Virus record (IMG/VR): IMGVR_UViG_3300030329_004796
Location: 1 to 32,104 of that record
Reading direction: 5' to 3' (one strand)
DNA length: 32,104 nt
Origin: a virus
The notes beneath the pieces were generated by a model. It saw nothing but the letters and a program-made list of their open reading frames with translations, had not been told where the DNA came from and did no database searches. A program made the position numbers and the translations under genes. Positions 24,777 to 31,677 of the stretch are shown one piece after another (the stretch's first letter is position 1; each line of letters starts with the position of its first letter).

Positions 24777-25088
24777 TTAGCTTTTCAATCCTTTGCTCAT
24801 TACAACAGCAGCGATTTTTCTCAATGACCTTTCAGCATTTCCCAATTCTTCCCAAACATCAATACCCAAGTCGTTTTCATAAGCATCCTTACCATCTACA
24901 ACAGCACCATTCGGTAATGTCATCTTGTAAAGTTCAGCCAATTCAGCTTTTATGCTTCTGATTTTCCTAAGAGTCATTTCTTCATTAGCTTTTGCTTGTC
25001 CAAGCTGTGCTTTGTCAGCAGCTTTCTTACATCTTTCAATAAATCTTGCTTCTTCCTTTCGGTCAGAAGTCTTTTCATTAGTTTTCAT
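24777..25088 (-). CDS. Moron-like helical protein, 103 residues
   Basis: The N-terminus MKTNEKTSDRKEEAR resembles METKKKADRKEAL of the neighbouring cassette at 25253-25675, and the two genes share a 15-base identical string there, so the cassettes are related. The rest is a charged, mostly helical protein (AQLGQAKANEEMTLRKIRSI). It has its own promoter element and terminator. No family is recognised. Confidence 0.7.
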   Translation of the reverse strand: MKTNEKTSDRKEEARFIERCKKAADKAQLGQAKANEEMTLRKIRSIKAELAELYKMTLPNGAVVDGKDAYENDLGIDVWEELGNAERSLRKIAAVVMSKGLKS

Positions 25089-25106
25089 ACTCTTATCCTA
25101 TACTAA

Positions 25107-25135
25107 TATACAGAATATCAAGTGCTATATGTATA
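25107..25135 (-). promoter_or_regulatory. Shared promoter/operator element (copy 4)
   Basis: On the minus strand: TATACA, 17 bases containing ACTTGATA, then TGTATATT; ATG follows 16 bases later. The upstream flank (ATAAAAACCCCATATTCAAG) is nearly that of copy 5. Confidence 0.65.
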
Positions 25136-25203
25136 TAAAAGGCTTGAATATGGGGTTTTTATGCTGTTTTTCCAGAATTTGATTGATTTTTTTGGATTGT
25201 TAC

Positions 25204-25232
25204 AAAAAAAAAGGGGGGTTTTTACACCCCCC
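25204..25232 (-). terminator. Intrinsic terminator for the gene at 25253
   Basis: On the minus strand GGGGGGT pairs with ACCCCCC (25213-25219 with 25226-25232) around a six-base loop, followed by nine T (25204-25212). Confidence 0.9.
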
Positions 25233-25252
25233 AGTTTCAGGATTGATTCCTT

Positions 25253-25675
25253 TTAGCTCCAATGAGGTTTCCTTTCGCAATGTGTCTTTGGAAGCTTGTT
25301 CTTACATTCAGAGCCAAGTGCGAACCAGCCCATACTGATTCCACCATCATCTTCCATATTGTTGGCTTCAGGGTCATTCACATCAAAAACCCTACCACAA
25401 TTAGATTGTGCGAACCAGTATGCTTTGGCTGTTTGAACCCTTTTGCCACAGCAGTAACAAGTTTCAGCATCATTCCAGCAAGTGTCAAACATTCTGTTTC
25501 TGTGCTTTTCTGTCTGTTCAGGTAAATCAACCATCTTGAATACTGGAGTTTCCAACTTCTCAAGTTCTGATTTGATTTCATCTATTCTGATGTTTAGGTC
25601 AGATTTCACAAGCTCTAAGGCTTCCAATTTACTTTCTAGTGCTTCCTTTCGGTCAGCTTTTTTCTTTGTTTCCAT
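25253..25675 (-). CDS. Moron-like zinc-ribbon-type protein, 140 residues
   Basis: An N-terminal coiled coil (residues about 8-45, KLEALELVKSDLNIRIDEIK) is followed by a cysteine module: DTCWNDAETCYCCGKRV, then C in QSNCGRVFDV and C in ALGSECKNKL, the pattern of small phage zinc-ribbon proteins. Metal binding is inferred from spacing. It has its own promoter element and terminator. The related N-terminus of the 24777 gene suggests a duplicated cassette with exchanged C-terminus. Confidence 0.7.
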   Translation of the reverse strand: METKKKADRKEALESKLEALELVKSDLNIRIDEIKSELEKLETPVFKMVDLPEQTEKHRNRMFDTCWNDAETCYCCGKRVQTAKAYWFAQSNCGRVFDVNDPEANNMEDDGGISMGWFALGSECKNKLPKTHCERKPHWS

Positions 25676-25693
25676 ACTAGTAGTCTATCACAA

Positions 25694-25722
25694 TATACAC
25701 TTAGTCAAGTAATGATTGTATA
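25694..25722 (-). promoter_or_regulatory. Shared promoter/operator element (copy 5)
   Basis: On the minus strand: TATACA, 17 bases containing ACTTGACT, then TGTATATT; ATG 16 bases beyond. The most complete match to the consensus. Confidence 0.65.
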
Positions 25723-25808
25723 TAATCGCTTTGAATATAGGGTTTTATCCTGAAAAGTGTTGATTTTTATCAATTTTTTTTGATTTTCACTTAATATTAT
25801 GTTCAGTT

Positions 25809-26015
25809 ATGACCAAAAAAGTTGAGATTGCTTTGGCAAAAGTTGAAGAAAAGCTCAATTCAATCGTTGATAATCAGGAATCTGATTCGCAAATGCTCCA
25901 TTCTATGGATATAAGGTTGCGAAAGATTGAGGATTGGAGAGTTTATCTTCTTGGATGGACAACAGCAATAAGCTTTTTGATAACTTTCATTTGGAGAAAA
26001 ATCATTGATGGCTAA
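25809..26015 (+). CDS. Holin-like protein (XhlA type), 68 residues
   Basis: An N-terminal amphipathic coiled coil (VEIALAKVEEKLNSIVDNQE) with a C-terminal membrane helix (YLLGWTTAISFLITFIW) and a basic end is the layout of XhlA-like phage lysis accessory proteins. It overlaps the next membrane protein by eight bases. A weak relative of the late element (25784-25800) lies upstream. Confidence 0.65.
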   Translation: MTKKVEIALAKVEEKLNSIVDNQESDSQMLHSMDIRLRKIEDWRVYLLGWTTAISFLITFIWRKIIDG

Positions 26016-26169
26016 AAATCCTTTGTATATGCCAATAGGTTCTGTAAGGGCTATCCTTGCTTTGGTGCTTGTGTTGGCTATGGTATGCCCAGCAATCAAT
26101 TCAGAAGCGATAAACAATGCTGGATTGATTGTTCTGGGTTTCTATTTCGGAAACAGGACAAGCAAATAA
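26008..26169 (+). CDS. Small two-span membrane protein, 53 residues (holin candidate)
   Basis: Contains two hydrophobic segments (VRAILALVLVLAMVCPAI and AGLIVLGFYFG). The GSVRA...GFYFGNR pattern is familiar from small phage membrane proteins next to lysis genes. Overlap with the XhlA-like gene suggests a two-component holin. No endolysin is found next to it. Confidence 0.65.
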   Translation: MAKNPLYMPIGSVRAILALVLVLAMVCPAINSEAINNAGLIVLGFYFGNRTSK

Positions 26170-26190
26170 TAAATAAGGTAGGGTTACAGA

Positions 26191-26508
26191 ATGAGTAGAT
26201 TATCAAATTGGTGGAGAAAGAGAGCAAGGGGATGGGTGTTGAAGCTTGTTCCAGCTTTCGCACAGAAATTGGACAATGCTGTTGATGCTTGGTTGGACAA
26301 GGCACAGGAAGATGGAGATGTGGACAAGGTTGCTAAAGACCTGATAGAGGACATATTGCCAGATGGTGTCATTGAGGACTTGGCAGTAGCACAGTATCAG
26401 GAATTCGGAAGCAAGTTGCTTCACAAGTTCATAGACAACTTACAAGAGGACATCATTACACCAGAAGCTATTGAGGAACTGGCAAAAAAAGCAGTTCACA
26501 AACTTTAG
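26191..26508 (+). CDS. Unknown helical protein, 105 residues (zero frame)
   Basis: An amphipathic, basic N-terminus (SRLSNWWRKRARGWVLKLV) followed by acidic helices (QEDGDVDKVAKDLIEDILPD). No family is recognised. The last codons contain GCA AAA AAA GCA, the same slippery context as the tail chaperone, and a -1 frame stays open for 53 codons past it. The basic Trp-rich N-terminus might touch membrane. Confidence 0.65.
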   Translation: MSRLSNWWRKRARGWVLKLVPAFAQKLDNAVDAWLDKAQEDGDVDKVAKDLIEDILPDGVIEDLAVAQYQEFGSKLLHKFIDNLQEDIITPEAIEELAKKAVHKL

Positions 26509-26651
26509 ATGGAATAGTTTCCGACATTGATTCAAGTTGGGATAATGCCAGAGTTGTTCATTCAATTAAGCTCAATGAGAACTATTCTGTTGATATACTC
26601 AAGAGAGATGGGGAGAGATTGATTGGGGTTTCTGGCAGATTTAAATGGTAA
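26191..26651 (+). CDS. Possible -1 frameshift product of the 105-residue gene (153 residues)
   Basis: After a -1 slip at A AAA AAA (26484-26490) reading continues as AGC AGT TCA and stays open to TAA at 26649-26651, adding 53 residues (including LDGIVSDIDSSWDNARVVHS). That frame has no ATG or GTG of its own and only a late TTG, so it can be translated only by frameshifting or if an indel has occurred in the seven-A run. The added part looks like ordinary soluble protein. Confidence 0.4.
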
Positions 26652-27003
26652 TTTACCTGATGAATGGGCAAGGATGGCTGATGGCATCTATGTCTATGCC
26701 TTTGATGACCACCACTTACACAAGATGGAAGTCAAGGACAACAGGGTACTTTGGAGTGAACCTATAACACAAGAGGATTTAGATGAAAGAGAACGAGAGA
26801 TTAGAACGGCTATATCAGCAAACTCTTTTGAGTTTGGAAAAGAACCAGATGGAGAAAATGGAGATTCAGCAGAAAATTTCGGACACGAAAATCAAGGCTA
26901 CGGATGTTCACAAGCTTTCAGCAGCGATAAAGAACATAACCCAGACAATAGATTACGAAATAAAGACCCTGAAAGCCCTATCGGTGGTTCTGGACAAGGA
27001 TGA
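26623..27003 (+). CDS. Hypothetical protein overlapping the coiled-coil gene
   Basis: An open frame from TTG 26623 (or ATG 26674) to 27003. The first half looks like real protein (DGIYVYAFDDHHLHKMEV, LWSEPITQEDLDERERE). The second half, from about residue 55, is low-complexity (Gly, Asp, Asn, Ser) and coincides with the coiled-coil gene in another frame. The natural end may therefore lie near 26790, with the rest a shadow, or a frame change may join the two. No family recognised. Confidence 0.45.
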   Translation: MGFLADLNGNLPDEWARMADGIYVYAFDDHHLHKMEVKDNRVLWSEPITQEDLDEREREIRTAISANSFEFGKEPDGENGDSAENFGHENQGYGCSQAFSSDKEHNPDNRLRNKDPESPIGGSGQG

Positions 27004-27007
27004 CTAA
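26783..27007 (+). CDS. Coiled-coil protein before the large terminase, 74 residues; small terminase candidate
   Basis: Sequence is helical throughout (ENERLERLYQQTLLSLEKNQ), ending in a helix rich in I, K and L. It overlaps the terminase start by eight bases (GATGACTAA), a junction seen twice more in this phage. Position suggests a small terminase or its regulator, but it is short and lacks an obvious helix-turn-helix, so the call is weak. Confidence 0.5.
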   Translation: MKENERLERLYQQTLLSLEKNQMEKMEIQQKISDTKIKATDVHKLSAAIKNITQTIDYEIKTLKALSVVLDKDD

Positions 27008-28289
27008 AGCCTTTTCCAAGCTGACACAGAAGAAAGAGGGCAGAAAATCAGCACTAATCAAGGCAGCCGAGAAGAAAAAGACAGAAGTATGGAAGCCTTT
27101 TGACTGGCAACAGGAAGTATTGGACAGGGGAGAGGGCAAGAATGTTGTCATTTGTGCTGGTAGACAGGTGGGAAAGACTGAACTTGCCATCCATATTGCC
27201 TTTAATCTGGCTGAAAAGAAAGAGAATTCAACAGTCTGGTGGGTATCTCCGACACTACGGCAATGCCGTAGGGATATATTTCCAAGAATATTAAGGCAAT
27301 TCAAGGGCAGATATGAGGAAGCGACAGCCACAGACCTGACTGTTTACTTGCCAAATGGCTCAAGATTGATAATGCTTTCTGGAGAGCCACAGCATCTGGA
27401 CAACCTTTTGGGTGCTACATTGGATGGTGTTGTTCTGGATGAAGCAGCAAGGCTTCACAGAAAGGTCTGGGAACAATATGTTGAGCCAATGCTGATGGTT
27501 AAGGATGCGAAAGTCTGGATGATTTCAACACCTCTTGGAAAGAACTGGTTTTGGGAAGCTTGGAGATGGGGTCAGAAAGAGGATATGGAAGAATGGGTAT
27601 CATTCCATACACCATCAACGGAATCTCCAATGATTACGGATGACAAGCTCCAGATAATAAAGGACAGGACACCACGAAACATCTTTGAACAGGAATACTT
27701 GGCAAAGTTCCTTGATTCAAGTGGTGGTGCTTTCTATGGGATTGAGCAATGTATTGATGAATACGACATTCCAGAGCAATTTAATGAGAAGTATACATAT
27801 ACTATGGGAGTAGACTTGGCAAGGAAGAATGACTTTACTGTCATTACAGTCATTGACCAAGACAACAAGGTTGTTTACATTGACAGATGCCGTGATGTTA
27901 CATTTGAACAGCAGAAGTCAAGAATAAACTATGCCTTGAACTTGTATGGTGGCAAGATGCCAATATACTTGGATGCGACTGGTATGGGAGCTAGTGTTGA
28001 GGAACAGCTGAAGTTCTCTGGGATGAGGGTTGTGGGAATAACCCTTGATTACAGGACAAAGGCAAAGATAATCCAGAATCTGGCTTTCAAGATAGAGAGT
28101 GGGGAAGTCAAATTCCCCATTGGTAATGTATTGATTGAGGAATTGAGCAATTACCAATATGAAAAGACAGCAAGTGGCAACCCCAAGTATCAGGCAGCTT
28201 CTGGATACAATGATGATACAGTCATAAGCTTGGCTTTGGCTGTATGGGGAAACAAATATATGAACGGAGAGGGAATATGGGTATTGTAA
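27000..28289 (+). CDS. Terminase large subunit
   Basis: The ATPase carries Walker A GRQVGKT (residues 54-60) and Walker B VVLDEA (144-149). The RNase-H-like nuclease shows GVDLARKNDF (Asp272), YLDATG (Asp325) and YNDDTV (Asp405/406), the acidic residues that hold metal. At 429 residues it is of normal length. It pumps DNA into the prohead and cuts it. The portal gene follows with a short overlap. Confidence 0.95.
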   Translation: MTKAFSKLTQKKEGRKSALIKAAEKKKTEVWKPFDWQQEVLDRGEGKNVVICAGRQVGKTELAIHIAFNLAEKKENSTVWWVSPTLRQCRRDIFPRILRQFKGRYEEATATDLTVYLPNGSRLIMLSGEPQHLDNLLGATLDGVVLDEAARLHRKVWEQYVEPMLMVKDAKVWMISTPLGKNWFWEAWRWGQKEDMEEWVSFHTPSTESPMITDDKLQIIKDRTPRNIFEQEYLAKFLDSSGGAFYGIEQCIDEYDIPEQFNEKYTYTMGVDLARKNDFTVITVIDQDNKVVYIDRCRDVTFEQQKSRINYALNLYGGKMPIYLDATGMGASVEEQLKFSGMRVVGITLDYRTKAKIIQNLAFKIESGEVKFPIGNVLIEELSNYQYEKTASGNPKYQAASGYNDDTVISLALAVWGNKYMNGEGIWVL

Positions 28290-29632
28290 ACAATATAAAA
28301 AACTTTTTTAGCAAGAATCACAGGGGGAAGAACCCTTATCTCAATTTAAGGATGGGAACACACAGGAAAGGCGAGGGCATCAAGAGGGATTTATCTCCAA
28401 GAGAGATGTCAGAAAGCTACCAATCGGCAGTATTTAGTGCCGTAAAGAGGATAGCAGATATGGTTGCTATGACAGACTTTGGAGCTTACGAGTATTCCAA
28501 CGACAAATGGGAACAGGTTAAAGACCCCAACAACCCTTTCAACAAGCTATTCAAAGACCCCAATCCGATTATGGATGCCTATGAGGTTATGGAAAGGCTA
28601 TCCATAGACTTGGACTTGACAGGAAATGCCTATCTTTATGTTGTGAAAGATTCAAATGGTGTTCCTGTTGAGGTTCATCCCTTGCTTTCATACAGGATGA
28701 CAATAGTTCCAGCTGAACAGGAAAACAAAGAGGGAGATTTGGTTGCTGGATATATCTACTCTTTGGATGACAACATAAACTCAATCAACATAAACGATAG
28801 GGGAACAGCCTTTTCAAAGGATGAGATAATACATTTCAAGACAGCCAACCCAATGTCAGTTTTCTATGGAAATTCTCCAATTGAATCATCACAGTATTCA
28901 ATAGAAGTGGACAAGGAAATGTCTGTTCAAAGGCTAAGGCTCTTACAGAACAGGGCAATCCCAGAGGGTATCCTTACAAGCCAAAGACCATTGACACAGA
29001 ATGATGCCGAGAGAATCAGGCATCAATGGAATCAGCTCTATCAGGGCAGAAGCAAGAGAGGGAGAGTTGCTGTTCTTGATTCAGGAACATTCAATTTCCA
29101 AAGGCTTGGTCTTAATGCTGAGGAACTTGAGTTCACACAAGGAAAGGAAGCAGTCTGGAGAGAGATATTCGCTTGTTACAGAGTGCCTTATGCCATTCTT
29201 GGTGGAAAGGATGTGAACAAGGCAACTGTTGAAGCAGCAGAAAGGATATTCCAGCTTCAGGGTGTAAAGCCAAGACTGTTGAAGATTCAGGCAACAATCA
29301 ACAAATGGCTGATGCCAATGTTTGGTGGTATGGAAATGGAATTCAGGTTTGATGACCCAACATCCAAAGATTCAACATTCAGGCTGGAAGAAAAAAAGAC
29401 AAATCTCCAGCTTGGTGTATCAACAATCAACGAGGAAAGGATAAAGGATGGATTGCCACCAGTAGCTTGGGGAGAAACAGCCTTTATGCCAATGAATCTT
29501 GTTCAGGTAGGACAGGATGGAGAAGTGCCACAGGATGAGAAAGGCTTACAGCCTATCAGCCCACAGGAATTGGACAAGATTATCCAAAGCTGGGAAGCTG
29601 ATGATAAGGATACCGATAATTTAAAAGGCTGA
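28277..29632 (+). CDS. Portal protein, HK97 family
   Basis: The start at 28277 (MGIVNN) is chosen over an ATG 33 bases upstream because GAGAGGG lies close before it and the overlap with the terminase is then only 13 bases. The 451-residue protein shows portal landmarks: AVFSAVKRIADMVA, LDLTGNAYLYV, EIIHFKTANP, QNRAIPEGIL and ACYRVPYAILGG. It forms the dodecameric channel at the vertex where DNA enters. Confidence 0.92.
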   Translation: MGIVNNIKNFFSKNHRGKNPYLNLRMGTHRKGEGIKRDLSPREMSESYQSAVFSAVKRIADMVAMTDFGAYEYSNDKWEQVKDPNNPFNKLFKDPNPIMDAYEVMERLSIDLDLTGNAYLYVVKDSNGVPVEVHPLLSYRMTIVPAEQENKEGDLVAGYIYSLDDNINSININDRGTAFSKDEIIHFKTANPMSVFYGNSPIESSQYSIEVDKEMSVQRLRLLQNRAIPEGILTSQRPLTQNDAERIRHQWNQLYQGRSKRGRVAVLDSGTFNFQRLGLNAEELEFTQGKEAVWREIFACYRVPYAILGGKDVNKATVEAAERIFQLQGVKPRLLKIQATINKWLMPMFGGMEMEFRFDDPTSKDSTFRLEEKKTNLQLGVSTINEERIKDGLPPVAWGETAFMPMNLVQVGQDGEVPQDEKGLQPISPQELDKIIQSWEADDKDTDNLKG

Positions 29633-29641
29633 AATCCTTTA

Positions 29642-29667
29642 AAAGCCCATTCAACAAGATGGGCTTT
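29642..29667 (+). promoter_or_regulatory. Hairpin covering the MuF gene start codon
   Basis: AAAGCCCAT (29642-29650) pairs perfectly with ATGGGCTTT (29659-29667) around an eight-base loop. The ATG of the MuF gene at 29659 is within the stem, so translation could be limited unless ribosomes from the portal gene open it. Only three T follow, so terminator function is doubtful. Confidence 0.55.
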
Positions 29668-31677
29668 GCCATAGAGAAAACCTATACAGTAAAAACCATT
29701 GAGAGAAAGATATACAAGCTTTCAATCAAGAATTTCAATTCATTCAAAAGACAGGTTATGAAAAACCTGAAGAAAGCAGACAAGACATTCAACAAGCATC
29801 TTAAGAAGCAGATGCCTTTGGCAGCCATTGATATTATTATGCCTGACATTGGAGATGTACAGCACAAATGGGAAAACACATTTGAACCTTTCTTTGAAGA
29901 AGAATATCAGGAAGTTGGAAACACGGCTTTGAGGAAATTGAGAAAGAGGACAAAGAAATACCAATACGAAACGAAAGAAGCTGAAGATATTTTCAATGTT
30001 GCCAATCCAATGACATCACAGACAATCAAGAATCAGGTCAATAAGATTGTTGGAGCATCCGATAGGGTATACAACAAGCTCAAGGATGAGATGATGGTTG
30101 ATTTGCTCAATGGAGAGAATATCCAGAAGCTTCAGGACACAGTAACGACTGTTATGAACAAGACACCAATGGAAGCAATGAGAATAGCAAGGACAGAGAG
30201 CAACAGGGTTGCCAATCTTGGAGCATTTCATTCCTACGAAACAGAGGACTTGGTTATGGGCTATGAATGGTTGGCAATCATTGATGACAACACAAGAGAT
30301 GCCCATAGGGAACTGAATGGGGAGAGGATAAAGAAAGGCGAAAGCTTTTCAAACGGAATGATATACCCTTTGGATGAAGCAGCTGGAGCATCAGAAGTTG
30401 TGAATTGTAGGTGTACAGCCTTGCCCTTGCTTGATGACAAGGAACTGGCAGAGGGTCTACCTGAAGAAGTTGTTGCTGTTGAAGCTCCACAGGTCAAGCC
30501 AACTGGAGCTGGAGCAAAGTGGAACACCACAAACAAGGAAGAAGCGAAGTGGCACAACAAGTCTGAATGGGGAAACAAGACACCAAGACAAAAGCAATTC
30601 AGGACAGCAATAAATAAAGCAGACCCATTATCAAAATTAACAAGGGATAATGGAAGCTTTTGCTATTACAACAATGGTGGAATAAATATGGATAAGACTT
30701 TTAAAATCGGAAAGCCAATGGCTTCATCAACTTGGCGACACGAATTTGGTCACTTTATTGATGATGATGAAAAGTTCACAGCCTTGTATGCCAAGAAATT
30801 GCTCAAGGAAATGGATGAGTTGCCTGATGATTTCGCAGCCAATTTCTTCAATCCTGAATCAATGGCAGCTGGACAGAAATATTCCATATCAAAGTCAAGG
30901 CAGATTTCCAAGTCAATGGGTTTGCCCTTGAAAGATGATTTGAAGTCATTGAGGTCAATAGACAAAAAGGCTGGAAAGGCAAACAAGTTCATCAAGGGAG
31001 ATGCCAAGTTTTATGGTAAGGAATCATACAAAACTTGGTTGAGCCAAGAGATAAATTTAAAAGAATTGAAAAAGATAGGTTTGGATGAGAATTTCAACCT
31101 GACTGTTTCAAAAGAAAAATTCAGAAAGAATATGATAAAGCTTTATGATGAAAACCCAACCTTTGTCAAGATTAAGGACTTGGAAGAAATAACTGGTGTT
31201 CCTTTGGATGCCATTGATTTCCTTGAGAATAAGGAAACAATCCAGAATCTTTTGTCAGCATCATCTGGAAACACCAATGAGCAACTTAATTTGATTTACA
31301 GAATTGTGGCAGATGGAGCTGGAGATTCTGTATATTTAGCTAATTATGATGCTTTGTCTGATTTCATTGGAGCATTGTCAAGAGAGCAGTTTGGTGGATG
31401 GGGCAGAAAATCCATAACCAATCTCATCAGGACATACGGACACGGAGCTAAATATTACACAGAGGGTACTAAAGTCATCTATGGTGTCAATGGTCATCAG
31501 ACAGCAGAGATGTTTGCCAATTATACGGATTTGGTTACATCAATGGGAGTGGATGAGGGGGTGGCTTGGCACAGGATGATGTCAAGGGTTGCTCCAAAAG
31601 CAACAAAACAAGCTGATGACATTATGGATTTCATTTCTGAAGTTGATACGGCTGGATGGAAAGAATTGGTAGAATAG
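29659..31677 (+). CDS. MuF-like minor head protein with HExxH metallopeptidase-like C-terminus (allele B, full length)
   Basis: Residues about 1-110 are helical and basic. Residues about 110-255 form the MuF head-morphogenesis domain: RIARTESNRVANLGAF, GYEWLAIIDDNTRDAH and NCRC at 249-252. A linker (LPEEVVAVEAPQVKP) leads to a domain with HEFGHFID, HExxH at residues 361-365. Towards the end, IGALSREQFGGWG and TAEMFANYTDL are shared with the other allele; the Glu there may be the third zinc ligand. MuF proteins are internal head proteins that may be injected with DNA. A zincin domain here could mature head or tail proteins or attack a host protein. The sequence between the motifs differs strongly from the copy at 2-1402. 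Confidence 0.88.
   Translation: MGFAIEKTYTVKTIERKIYKLSIKNFNSFKRQVMKNLKKADKTFNKHLKKQMPLAAIDIIMPDIGDVQHKWENTFEPFFEEEYQEVGNTALRKLRKRTKKYQYETKEAEDIFNVANPMTSQTIKNQVNKIVGASDRVYNKLKDEMMVDLLNGENIQKLQDTVTTVMNKTPMEAMRIARTESNRVANLGAFHSYETEDLVMGYEWLAIIDDNTRDAHRELNGERIKKGESFSNGMIYPLDEAAGASEVVNCRCTALPLLDDKELAEGLPEEVVAVEAPQVKPTGAGAKWNTTNKEEAKWHNKSEWGNKTPRQKQFRTAINKADPLSKLTRDNGSFCYYNNGGINMDKTFKIGKPMASSTWRHEFGHFIDDDEKFTALYAKKLLKEMDELPDDFAANFFNPESMAAGQKYSISKSRQISKSMGLPLKDDLKSLRSIDKKAGKANKFIKGDAKFYGKESYKTWLSQEINLKELKKIGLDENFNLTVSKEKFRKNMIKLYDENPTFVKIKDLEEITGVPLDAIDFLENKETIQNLLSASSGNTNEQLNLIYRIVADGAGDSVYLANYDALSDFIGALSREQFGGWGRKSITNLIRTYGHGAKYYTEGTKVIYGVNGHQTAEMFANYTDLVTSMGVDEGVAWHRMMSRVAPKATKQADDIMDFISEVDTAGWKELVE

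Noticed and set aside
19179-25722. Archaeal TATA boxes (TTTATATA) before several genes
   Set aside because: The strong intrinsic terminators with T runs, Shine-Dalgarno-like sites and typical bacterial phage genes argue for a bacterial host; the AT-rich string is part of the inverted repeat.
25694-25722. TTGACT as a standard -35 box with a -10 box downstream of TATATT
   Set aside because: The spacing to any TA-rich hexamer is 13-15 bases and varies between copies, whereas TATACA, CTTGA and TATATT keep constant spacing. TATATT as -10 is more consistent.
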